DNA of 32,838 nucleotides from an uncultured Myxococcales bacterium (lineage in GTDB: Bacteria; Myxococcota_A; UBA9042). Each line of letters begins with the position of its first letter. Position 1 is the first letter of the stretch. Both the position numbers and the translations under genes were made by a program. The stretch covers positions 1 through 32,838 of the forward strand of contig CAISBR010000145.1 in NCBI GenBank assembly GCA_903883645.1, given 5' to 3'. Below, piece by piece: positions 25,601 through 32,420 of this stretch. The notes below the pieces were generated by a model. It saw only the letters and a program-made list of their open reading frames with translations. It had not been told where the DNA came from and did not search any database.

Positions 25601-25783
25601 GGCGCTGGCGTCGGCCACGCTCTGGATGTCGTACTTAAAGCCGCCGCTCGTATCGGTGGGGCTAGTGGCGCTGGTTGTGCTGGCAGAGGAGCAGCCCAAC
25701 TGCCCAACAATTATGAATACTATCGCGATCGTCGTGGTCAGGCTGGGCGCAACTAAACGGAGCAGGGCAGGTGTCAGCTTCAT
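22694..25783 (-). CDS. Giant Cys-rich and Gly-rich surface lipoprotein
   Basis: A 1029-residue exported protein. The signal segment ends at GQLGC (Cys31; an atypical lipobox). After a linker come N-terminal cysteine clusters (CSKDLECDSGICIE), then a MopE-type metal-binding motif (VCDGLDNDCNGTTDD). About ten repeats of a CDDxNPCT-like motif follow (CDDQNPCTIDSC, CTDDNPCTIGDLC, CDDGNPCTSEQC and others). Then a beta region (VLVAPGAPGVFEVLQ) leads into roughly 300 residues dominated by Gly/Ala/Ser, with runs of up to ten glycines and cysteine pairs. The pattern suits a calcium- or metal-binding surface or adhesion protein. The start at 25783 is chosen for the signal peptide; ATG at 25864 is in frame. 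Confidence 0.85.
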   Translation of the reverse strand: MKLTPALLRLVAPSLTTTIAIVFIIVGQLGCSSASTTSATSPTDTSGGFKYDIQSVADASAEDVVPLDSANADAASACPGGAACPCSKDLECDSGICIETRDGKQCARLCNGNCPDGLTCSMVTGSSGDNITICLDRAAHLCDPCSTDADCQALGFGTAQALCIDQGAAGHFCGIPCAENIDCPNSYACADVTASSGKPAKQCQREPDQVGGLPGLCPCSKVAITHKLSTTCLSVAKDSGGQIIGQCPGVRMCDTAGLTGCNAPPAAVEVCDGLDNDCNGTTDDAACDDKNGCTSDICKPGSGCSHTPSSGPCDADGNACTVGDACDGATCVPGKAKACDDQNPCTIDSCNPKSGCVQAPDDGAPCTDDNPCTIGDLCKSGECAAGKPKTCTSTDICMDAKCNMADGACKYTAILGCTGTCVAGQCPDDGNPCTAVQCVAGQCQVSFTAAACDDGNPCTSEQCSEGQCKSAPSNGDCLVGGDSCKPGACQAGACVALGAGKDCNDSNPCTDDGCSKTTGACTHSNNSAPCDDGHPCTSGDACSLGGCKSGTPLCKVGDPCQGDSDCAEGQCIGGVCSKPAISCGPVGQAPKGILGDLVLDKATTIDTDSGIIDASGTVLVAPGAPGVFEVLQANAGLPVSAPPILVFDVKSLKVLPGVVVKVTGKRALAFAAVGSVTIQGTLQLSGIAGTSGATNAPGSKGLAGAGGWDGGGFVVGIGCASGNGMAAGPGGAPAGSCGGGGGDGGEGSSGGGGGGGGGGCGGSGGGGGGRSADGTPGDGGAAGSAASNGVAYSSNAGGTPGSTCQSAPGATQSGVIFGDSNILAGGTGGAAGGFGGFAGFGGAGKSSKGSGYGGTPGYAGGPGGGGGGGGALLLCGGTSVTVASGAVLDVGGGLGGVGSGSALGGNGKSPQIYTTPVPATGGGGGSGRSGAGGGGGGGAGGIVWLIGTSVVNQGSLLAKGGLGGSAGSVFGSGGMGATGAGGGASGGSGGGGGNAGKGGAGAQGWIRVQSSTPFAVGGTVQGKLDATGL

Positions 25784-26527
25784 GCGCCGAGGATAAAGGA
25801 TCAGGCCGAAACCGCAACCGCGATCTTGCTTGCCTAGATAGCCGGTAACAGGATCAAAGTGCATGACTCCATTTCATCTTTAGGTATTGCCCGCGGGTTG
25901 TCAGCGGCAGCTACAGTAGGCGGCGCCAGCGCTTGCCGGCGTGTGGCCTAGTCGCGCGCCAGGCCCCGTTCGCCATGGTCTGCGTCCCAAGATTGTCACA
26001 ATCGTCACGGCCGTGTCGCCTCGGCGGGCTGTGCGGCGGCGTCCGCAGCGGGCCCAGCAGCGGAACCCGCCCGCGCAGCCCGGTCATCCCTTGACGGTAC
26101 AGGGGTTGAATAAAGCGTAACTTGTTGTGCAATCACCTTAGATTACTTCTGATATTCCGCATGGTTTGCATGTGTCACGGGCTCTGTCACAGGGCGTGTT
26201 TCGACCGTGGCGGGGCGTTGCGGGCAAGCGCCTCGCCGCTCATTTCGGGCATCCGAGGCTGCGGAGGCGGCGCCCGACCCGGTTGACGCGGCAGGGCGGC
26301 GAGGCGTAGAACCATCGCGCGTCGCGACGGCGCCCCAGCTGGAAGGTCCAGCAGCCGCGTTGCCGCAAGGCATTTCCTAAAGAGTTTCCTCGGGTTCCGA
26401 GGCACACGAGTAGAGCGAGCGGATTCGAACCTCCTGGTCCACCCGGGCCGTTCGCCGTCGTCGCACACGCGCCCTCCCACGCAGCCAATCGCAAGAAAGC
26501 AACTGGCAACAAAAAGGGAGGCATATC
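25784..26527. other. Long intergenic region upstream of citrate synthase
   Basis: About 740 bases between the divergent giant lipoprotein and citrate synthase genes. No convincing protein gene is seen; the open frames lack ribosome sites and known domains. 26099-26175 is AT-richer and probably contains promoter elements, though no well-spaced pair is clear. Near 26388-26402 is a perfect 6-bp hairpin (cctcgg-gtt-ccgagg). The segment 26419-26432 resembles a reverse-strand tRNA T-loop, but no tRNA can be folded around it. The region may encode a long leader or an unrecognised RNA. Confidence 0.5.
26516..26521 (+). promoter_or_regulatory. Ribosome binding site of citrate synthase
   Basis: GGGAGG lies 6 bases before the ATG at 26528, a near-ideal Shine-Dalgarno match that fixes the start. 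Confidence 0.85.
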
Positions 26528-27856
26528 ATGTTGATGGAGGCCACCGTGAGTCAGCTCAAGTCCAATCTGCAGGCGAAGATCGAGGCGCATCGTCCGCGCA
26601 TTACCCGCCTGACCAAAGAGTTCGGCAAGGTTGTGATCGACGAGGTCACCATCGATCAGTGCATCGGCGGCGCGCGCGACATCAAGGCGCTCGTCACCGA
26701 CATCTCGTACCTCGACCCGCAAGAGGGCATCCGCTTCCGCGGCAAGAACATCCCCGAGACGTTTGCGGCGCTGCCCAAGCTCGCGGGCGCAGAGTACCCC
26801 ACCGTCGAGTCGTTCTGGTTCTTTATGCTGACCGGCGACATCCCGACCGCCGAGCAAGCGGCCGAAGTGCAGGCCGATTTTGCCCAGCGCGCCAAGGTGC
26901 CCAGCTACGTGTTCGACGTGCTGCGCGCCATGCCCAAAGACAGCCACCCGATGGCAATGTTCTCGACGGCCGTGCTCGCGATGCAAAAAGAGAGCAAGTT
27001 CGCGGCCAAGTACCACAGCATGAAGAAGACCGAGTACTGGGATCCGATGTACGAGGATTCGTGCGATTTGCTCGCCAAGCTGCCCGAGATTGCGGCGTTT
27101 ATCTACCGCTACAAGTACAAGGGCGGCGACATCATCGCCCCGAACCCCGCGCTCGACCTCGGCGCCAACTTTGCGCATATGATGGGCATCGCCAAGCCGT
27201 ACGACGACGTGGCGCGCATGTACTTCATCCTGCACAGCGACCACGAGAGCGGCAACGTCAGCGCCCACGCCACGCACTTGGTGGCCTCGGCTCTGTCCGA
27301 CGCGTACTACAGCTTCAGCGCCGGTATGAACGGCCTGGCCGGCCCGCTGCACGGCTTGGCCAACCAGGAAGTGCTGGGCTGGATCAAGGACTTCCAAAAG
27401 AAGATGGGCGGCGTGGAGCCGACCGAAGACAACGTCAAGGCCGCGCTGTGGGACACGCTGAACTCCGGCCACGTCATCCCGGGTTACGGCCACGCCGTGC
27501 TCCGCAAGACCGACCCCCGCTACACGGCGCAGATGGAATTCTGCCAGAAGCACCTGCCGGGCGACCCGCTCTTCAAGCTGGTCAACATGATCTACAAGGT
27601 GGCTCCGGGCGTGCTGACCGAGCAGGGCAAGACCAAGAACCCCTGGCCGAACGTCGATGCGCAAAGCGGCGTGATTCAGTGGCACTACGGCCTGACCGAG
27701 TACGACTTCTACACGGTGCTGTTCGGCGTCGGCCGCGCCATCGGCGTGCTCGCCAACATCACATGGGACCGCGGTCTGGGCTACGCGCTCGAGCGCCCCA
27801 AGTCGGTAACGACGGCGATGCTCGAAGAATGGGCTGAAAAGGGCGGCCGCGCCTAA
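26528..27856 (+). CDS. gltA: Citrate synthase, eukaryote-type
   Basis: This 442-residue enzyme condenses acetyl-CoA and oxaloacetate to citrate, the entry step of the TCA cycle. It aligns with mitochondrial-type (dimeric) citrate synthases: LHSDHESGNVSAH, GPLHGLANQEVLGW, VIPGYGHAVLRKTDPRY and PNVDAQSG. The catalytic trio of pig enzyme (His274, His320, Asp375) corresponds to His275, His322 and Asp377, all present. A eukaryote-type bacterial citrate synthase is known from Geobacter, so it is unusual but not unprecedented in this broad group. Codon use is strongly biased to C/G-ending codons, more than in neighbours, consistent with high expression. It stands alone, with a strong terminator after it. 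Confidence 0.95.
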   Translation: MLMEATVSQLKSNLQAKIEAHRPRITRLTKEFGKVVIDEVTIDQCIGGARDIKALVTDISYLDPQEGIRFRGKNIPETFAALPKLAGAEYPTVESFWFFMLTGDIPTAEQAAEVQADFAQRAKVPSYVFDVLRAMPKDSHPMAMFSTAVLAMQKESKFAAKYHSMKKTEYWDPMYEDSCDLLAKLPEIAAFIYRYKYKGGDIIAPNPALDLGANFAHMMGIAKPYDDVARMYFILHSDHESGNVSAHATHLVASALSDAYYSFSAGMNGLAGPLHGLANQEVLGWIKDFQKKMGGVEPTEDNVKAALWDTLNSGHVIPGYGHAVLRKTDPRYTAQMEFCQKHLPGDPLFKLVNMIYKVAPGVLTEQGKTKNPWPNVDAQSGVIQWHYGLTEYDFYTVLFGVGRAIGVLANITWDRGLGYALERPKSVTTAMLEEWAEKGGRA

Positions 27857-27889
27857 GCTTTCTAGCTGGAGGCTCTGCTAAGTTTGCGC

Positions 27890-27947
27890 AACCCGCTGCT
27901 ACTCCGCCTGCCGATTCGGCGGGGGTAGCGGCGGGTTCGCGGCTTTT
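27890..27947 (+). terminator. Rho-independent terminator after citrate synthase
   Basis: A long GC-rich inverted repeat (27890-27908 with 27918-27937; about 18 pairs with one bulge and wobble pairs, 9-base loop) is followed by TTTT at 27944-27947. It lies 34 bases after the citrate synthase stop. The stem is among the strongest in the window; the short T-run is 6 bases from the stem. Confidence 0.75.
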
Positions 27948-28029
27948 GGCGACCTTTGCAGAAGCGTCGTCGGCGCTTAGAGCTTCGACAAAGATAAGTC
28001 AACATCCGATCTTACGGAGCGGTGCCACG

Positions 28030-28067
28030 GACTCGATAGGGGACGTGCACTTGCGACCCACCCAGCA
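28030..28067. repeat. Diverged partial copy of the left-end repeat
   Basis: Bases 28050-28067 are identical to 146-163 in the left-end repeat (cttgcgacccacccagca). The preceding bases (gactcgataggggacgt) resemble the repeat's gaatcgagggagttggacgt with an internal deletion. It lies in the short gap between the citrate synthase terminator and the 3' end of the membrane protein gene, as expected for a dispersed intergenic repeat. Confidence 0.65.
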
Positions 28068-28079
28068 ACGCATAGGGTG

Positions 28080-28106
28080 CCAACAAAATCGAGTTGATCT
28101 TGTTGG
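28080..28106 (-). terminator. Stem-loop after the membrane protein gene
   Basis: CCAACAA (28080-28086) pairs with TTGTTGG (28100-28106), with three further pairs inside. It lies just downstream of the minus-strand stop at 28112. No T-run follows on the minus strand, so it may be an mRNA 3'-end hairpin or a Rho-assisted terminator. Confidence 0.4.
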
Positions 28107-28111
28107 GGCGC

Positions 28112-30259
28112 TTAGGGCTGCTCGCGCAAGGTGGGCCGCCGCATTCGCCACACCAAGTTGCGCGTGTCGGTGGCGAGCGCTTCGCCCTGGCATTGCGTTG
28201 TAAAGTCGAGAAGATGCCGGCCAGGCGGCAGGGTCAAAGACAGGTCGACCTGACCGCGGCCTTGGGCAAACTGGACGGGCTGCCCCAGTAACGCACCCGT
28301 CAGCGTCCACGCGCACGGCGGCGCCGCCGCTTCGACCAGCAACTGCAAACGAGCGTGGCGCGGTACGGCCGCATCGTTGGCTAGTTCGAGCTGACCGCGG
28401 CGACGACACCAGTAGACAACCCCCTGCTGCGGCTCCGTTTCGGCCCCGTAGCAGCCCGAGCGCACTTGCAACACGAGCGGATGCTGGGCCAAGTCGCGAA
28501 GCCGAGTATCGCTGCTGGGCGGGGGCAACACGTAAAAACTATAATGGCCATCGGCACTAACTAGGGGTGGCTGCGTCACGCGACTGCGCAACTGGCCTTC
28601 TAGGTCTTCACCCTGGTCGGCATAGCCGCGGCGGTCGAGCCAAATGCCCGAAAAACCGCTGTCGCGCAGCTTTTCGAGCAGCATGGGCACGGGCAGTTGC
28701 GCCACTTGCTCGGCCCACTGCGCCTCGATGCGCCCCTTGCACGCCGGATAGCTCCAGCGCAGACGACTGCCCAGCAGCCACGGCCGCAAGTGCTCGTAGT
28801 CGTGCATATTAACTAGCTTGCCTTGCTCGGGGAAGTGGGCAAACGGCAGCTGCAGCACCATGGCACCTGCCGGCAATTGCGCTTCGACTTGGGCGACAAA
28901 ACTGCGCGTGGCCTGCAAGTGGTCGCGTGTAGCGTGCAATTGGGCTGCATCGACCGGGGCCGTTTGGTCCCACAGGCCAAAGGCGAGCAGCGCAGGCGCC
29001 ACAAGCCAGGGCAACCAGCGCCGCCGCCGCTCAAGGTGCTGCAGAGCGAGCGCCACCGCCGCTAGCCCGGCAAAACCGATAAAGACGCTGATGCGCGCAT
29101 AGACGCGAAAGGTGGGCAGAATCCAGCGGTTAATCATGGCGCCCAGGCCGCCGACCGAGGCGAGTAGCAAGCAGGCGCACACCAGCATGGCCAGCGTCAG
29201 CATCGGCGTTGTGCGGGTATCGCGGCGCACCACCGCCCGGCCCACTAGGCCCAGCAAGCCCACGCTCCCCACAGCACCCAGCGCCACTGCTTGGTTTTCG
29301 TTGACGAGCGGGGCATTGAGCATGTAGTGGCTGCTGACGAGGTGCAACGCTGGCGCGCGGTGCCACTCGATGGGCATGAGCAACTGGATGAGCTTGAGCC
29401 CGTACAGCTCGGCCTCGCCTGGGTTGCGCAGCGCCGCCACCTGATTGGCGCCGTGCAGCCACCAGTAGGCCAGCGAAGGTGCTAATTGCACAGCAAAAAT
29501 CACACCGGTCCACGCGGCGAGCAGCACGGCCGTGGCAAGGGGCGCCCAACGCTTCTGCTCGGCCGCTGCCCAAGCGCCCAACATGCCCAGCAGCAAACCA
29601 AAAAAGTAGGTGTAATACGGACTAGTTGTCGCCACGGCCGCGCACGCCGCTAGCGCCACCAGCAAGCGACGGTCGCGCAGGGCCTGCCGCCACCGCTGCT
29701 GCGGCCACAGCGGTCGCTCCGCATCGCACAGCCACACCAGCACCAGCACCGCGAGCGGCACCTGCCAAAATTGCGTAAGCGAGAAGTGGCTTTGGCCCAC
29801 GCTCAGACGCTTGGGCAAAAAGGCAAACAAAGTCGCTATCACCAAGGCCAGCGCCGGCCCCACGGCGAGCGCTCGCAGCACGGCGAAACCAACCAGACCG
29901 ATTAGGCCAAAGCCCAGCAAATAGGCTAGATTAAACAGCACAGCCCAGTCGCTGACTACAAAACGCAGCGGCCACAGCAAGGCGAGTTGTAGAGTATCGA
30001 TCACCGGAAAGTCATGAAGTTCTAGCTGATTCGGCGCACCGAGCCTGGCAATCGTCAGGTACCAGGGCTGCTCAAGAATGGCGCGAAAGCCGATGGCCGG
30101 CGCCAGCACATCGCCGCTGTCGAGGCGCGGGGTGTCGAGACCGACCTCGTGGTAGCCCGCAATGAACCACGCCAACGCGATAGGCAGCAGTGCCGCCGCC
30201 GCATACGCAAGCGTGATCCACCAGTTAAGCGGCCTAGGAGCCGCATCGCCCGTGCGCAT
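28112..30259 (-). CDS. Polytopic membrane protein, GT-C-like (candidate glycosyltransferase)
   Basis: A 715-residue protein with about ten to twelve membrane segments in residues 15-430 and a soluble C-terminal half. After the first segment comes a periplasmic loop with GLDTPRLDSGD, an acidic site placed as in GT-C membrane glycosyltransferases or YfhO-like proteins that use polyprenyl-phosphate sugars. The soluble part has MVLQLPFAHFPEQGK, GIWLDRRGYADQGEDLE and a terminal beta domain with cysteines (CAWTLTGALLGQPVQ), typical of this superfamily. The specific donor and acceptor cannot be told. The start at 30259 has AGGTCA nearby and keeps the first membrane segment intact. It follows the histidine kinase gene by 126 bases on the same strand. 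Confidence 0.75.
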   Translation of the reverse strand: MRTGDAAPRPLNWWITLAYAAAALLPIALAWFIAGYHEVGLDTPRLDSGDVLAPAIGFRAILEQPWYLTIARLGAPNQLELHDFPVIDTLQLALLWPLRFVVSDWAVLFNLAYLLGFGLIGLVGFAVLRALAVGPALALVIATLFAFLPKRLSVGQSHFSLTQFWQVPLAVLVLVWLCDAERPLWPQQRWRQALRDRRLLVALAACAAVATTSPYYTYFFGLLLGMLGAWAAAEQKRWAPLATAVLLAAWTGVIFAVQLAPSLAYWWLHGANQVAALRNPGEAELYGLKLIQLLMPIEWHRAPALHLVSSHYMLNAPLVNENQAVALGAVGSVGLLGLVGRAVVRRDTRTTPMLTLAMLVCACLLLASVGGLGAMINRWILPTFRVYARISVFIGFAGLAAVALALQHLERRRRWLPWLVAPALLAFGLWDQTAPVDAAQLHATRDHLQATRSFVAQVEAQLPAGAMVLQLPFAHFPEQGKLVNMHDYEHLRPWLLGSRLRWSYPACKGRIEAQWAEQVAQLPVPMLLEKLRDSGFSGIWLDRRGYADQGEDLEGQLRSRVTQPPLVSADGHYSFYVLPPPSSDTRLRDLAQHPLVLQVRSGCYGAETEPQQGVVYWCRRRGQLELANDAAVPRHARLQLLVEAAAPPCAWTLTGALLGQPVQFAQGRGQVDLSLTLPPGRHLLDFTTQCQGEALATDTRNLVWRMRRPTLREQP

Positions 30260-30385
30260 CGTGGTTGACCTGTACTGCGCGACCAGCCGAGGGCCGTGCA
30301 GCAGCAGTGTAGCGGCAGCGGGCATCCGCGAGCAATCGCACGCGAGACACGGTTGCGGCTGCCAACAACTTCGCGCGGCACAGCG

Positions 30386-31909
30386 CTACGCCAGGTCGCC
30401 CAGCAGGCTGACGGCCATGTCAAAATCATATGTCTTTACAGCCAGCTCAAAGGCCCGCCAGTCGACACCGGGCAGCTTCTTGAGCGATGCGCGGGTCTCG
30501 TGCCACAGCGTGTGCGCCTTGGCGTCGTCGTCCGCCAGCAAGGCCCGCAGGTAGTGCAGAGTCTCGAGCGCCCGCTGCCGATTGTCGGTCGCATTGAGCA
30601 GAGCGGCCCGGGCCGGTTGCAGCTGCACATCAAAGGCAAAGGTACTGCCCTCGCCAGGGGTGCTGTCTACGCGAATCTCGCCGGCCATAAGGCGTACCAG
30701 CCGCTGCGCGAGCGCGAGGCCCAGGCCAATCCCACCGTGGCGCCGGGCTAGCGACTCGTCGCCCTGACGAAACGGCTCAAAAACCGTCTGCAGCTGCTCA
30801 CTTGGAATGCCGGGCCCAAAATCGGCCACTTCGACCCGCAGCCGCACCCCGCTCGGCCGCGGACTGCCGTGGCTCACCCGCAGCAGCACATGGCCTTGGT
30901 TCGAAAACCGCACGGCGTTGTCGAGCAAAATGGTCAGCACCTGCCCCAGCCGCACGGGGTCGCCGCGCAGGGCCAGCGGCAAGCCAGGCTCGAGTTCAAC
31001 CCGTACCTCGACCTGGCTATCCACCGCCTGCACCACTTCGCCCACCGCGCCATCAATCATGTCGCGCATGTCAAAGTCGACGTTATGCAAAGTGATTCGG
31101 TCGGCTTCGGTGCGCGAAAAGTCGAGCACACTGCTCATCACTTCAAGTAGCTCAGACGACGCTCGCTCCAGCGTCGCCAAGTGCTTCTGCCCGCGTTGGG
31201 TGGCCAGGTCGCCCGCCATCAAGTAGGCCATGCCCTTGATTTGGTGCAGCGGCGTACGCATTTCATGGCTCATGCGGGTCAAGAACGCGCTTTTGGCGCG
31301 GCCAGCGCTCTCAGCCTCGTCGCGGGCCAGCGCAAGCTCGCAGGTGCGCTCAAGAATTTTGGCCTCTTGCTCGTCGATTAATATCGCCTTCTCTTGCACC
31401 GCCTGCGCCAGTTCGGCTGTGCGGGCGGCCACCAGCGCTTCTAGTTCCGAATTGCGCTGCTGCAGGGCCTTGATCGGCCACGCTGCCGGTTCGTCGAGCC
31501 CGGCCATGGGGGTCGAGACATGGCTGTGCACGAGCTTCCACCCGCTGGCGCGGCGCACAAACACGTACGTGCCACGAAAGTCGGGCAGGGCCACTTGTAC
31601 GTCGTGCGTGTCGATGTAGAGGCCGTAACGGTAGACAATGATGCCGCAATCGCTCGTCAGCCGCCGAATATCGACCCGCCGCTCGTCGATGCGGATGGGC
31701 ATCGGCGCCTCGCTGAGATCGCGGGCATAGAGCAGCCGAATCTCGTCAAAATCCGAGGTGAATTCGTCGGGCGACGTGCCGATCACACTGAGCATGGGGT
31801 CGAACAGGTCAAGCACCGGTCGCACATCGCGGTCTTGGAAGTAGGCTTGATGATAGCGGGTAAAGACTTCGAGGAGCTCGGTATCTGGCGCGGCTACGGG
31901 TCGGGTCAT
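30386..31909 (-). CDS. Histidine kinase with NTF2/SnoaL-like sensor domain
   Basis: A 507-residue soluble kinase. Residues 8-136 form an NTF2/SnoaL-like domain (YHQAYFQDRDVRPVLDLF, FRGTYVFVRRASGWKLVHSHVS), probably the sensor. A coiled coil (147-205) leads to the HisKA domain with phospho-acceptor His215 in SHEMRTPLH. The ATPase domain follows: N-box Asn331, G1 DFGPGI (363-368), G2 GGIGLGLA (392-399). No membrane segment and no receiver domain are present. The last 70 residues (LHYLRALLADDDAKA to FDMAVSLLGDLA) resemble the tail that follows receiver domains in hybrid kinases. GAAGGC precedes the ATG. No response regulator lies in the window. Confidence 0.9.
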   Translation of the reverse strand: MTRPVAAPDTELLEVFTRYHQAYFQDRDVRPVLDLFDPMLSVIGTSPDEFTSDFDEIRLLYARDLSEAPMPIRIDERRVDIRRLTSDCGIIVYRYGLYIDTHDVQVALPDFRGTYVFVRRASGWKLVHSHVSTPMAGLDEPAAWPIKALQQRNSELEALVAARTAELAQAVQEKAILIDEQEAKILERTCELALARDEAESAGRAKSAFLTRMSHEMRTPLHQIKGMAYLMAGDLATQRGQKHLATLERASSELLEVMSSVLDFSRTEADRITLHNVDFDMRDMIDGAVGEVVQAVDSQVEVRVELEPGLPLALRGDPVRLGQVLTILLDNAVRFSNQGHVLLRVSHGSPRPSGVRLRVEVADFGPGIPSEQLQTVFEPFRQGDESLARRHGGIGLGLALAQRLVRLMAGEIRVDSTPGEGSTFAFDVQLQPARAALLNATDNRQRALETLHYLRALLADDDAKAHTLWHETRASLKKLPGVDWRAFELAVKTYDFDMAVSLLGDLA

Positions 31910-32018
31910 GGCTTGAGCCTTCGGCGGCGCGCCGCGGATTCGCGCAGGGTAAGCAGTTGCCACGCACGAAATCAAGGCTAAACGCCGGGCTGCGGTGATA
32001 ATAGCTCGATATATCTAC

Positions 32019-32024
32019 ATTATA
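32019..32024 (-). promoter_or_regulatory. Candidate -10 element for the kinase gene
   Basis: The minus strand reads TATAAT here, in an AT-rich patch (31998-32026) about 110 bases upstream of the kinase start. No matching -35 hexamer lies 16-18 bases further up, so this is only suggestive. Confidence 0.25.
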
Positions 32025-32068
32025 ACCGGATTGGCAGTGTCAGTGGGGTAGTGCCCTGCGGGGTGCGT

Positions 32069-32299
32069 TGGGCGTCCGGGCAGCTTGACCCCGGATATAT
32101 CTTTGCGCGCTACAACTTAGCCTGCGCACACGCGCTGCGGGGCGACGCCAAGCGTGCTGTCGCTGTCCTTGCCCAGTTTCGGAGTTGCGACCGAGACGAC
32201 TGCCGGCGCCGCCTAGTTCGTGCGCGCACCGACGAGGACTTTCGATCGCTTTGGTCTCGCCCCGAGTTTGTCGCGGTCACCGCCCCAGTCGACCCGTAA
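32069..32299 (+). pseudogene. 5'-truncated TPR protein fragment
   Basis: The frame encodes LDPGYIFARYNLACAHALRGD, then RAVAVLAQF, and ends with RARTDEDFRSLWSRPEF. This is the typical end of myxobacterial TPR proteins: a last TPR helix pair followed by the DEDF-L-PEF tail. Nothing upstream in this or other frames continues the TPR region; the frame is open only from 31982 and the part before the fragment looks non-coding. The only possible start is GTG at 32051 without a ribosome site. It is most likely the surviving 3' end of a larger gene, although a very short expressed protein is possible. Confidence 0.55.
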
Positions 32300-32420
32300 G
32301 CGCCTGCTGTTGCGTGTATTTCGTGCCGCCCGACACGGCGCCCGTCAGCTCGCCCCATTTGACGCCATCCCAGCACCATGAAACCCTGTACCCAGCACCA
32401 TAGCTAGCTGCCGCTGCGCC

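Noticed and set aside
25911..26132. A 73-residue minus-strand protein upstream of the giant lipoprotein
   Set aside because: It starts with TTG, lacks a ribosome site, and is Arg/Pro-rich without any recognisable motif.
26340..26450. A tRNA gene on the minus strand
   Set aside because: GGTTCGAATCC resembles a T-loop, but its stem has a mismatch, the following bases have no matching acceptor strand upstream, and no anticodon arm can be placed.
26240..27685. A 481-residue minus-strand gene opposite citrate synthase
   Set aside because: It is antisense to a clear citrate synthase with catalytic residues and strong codon bias; the His/Arg/Val-rich sequence is a typical GC-rich shadow.
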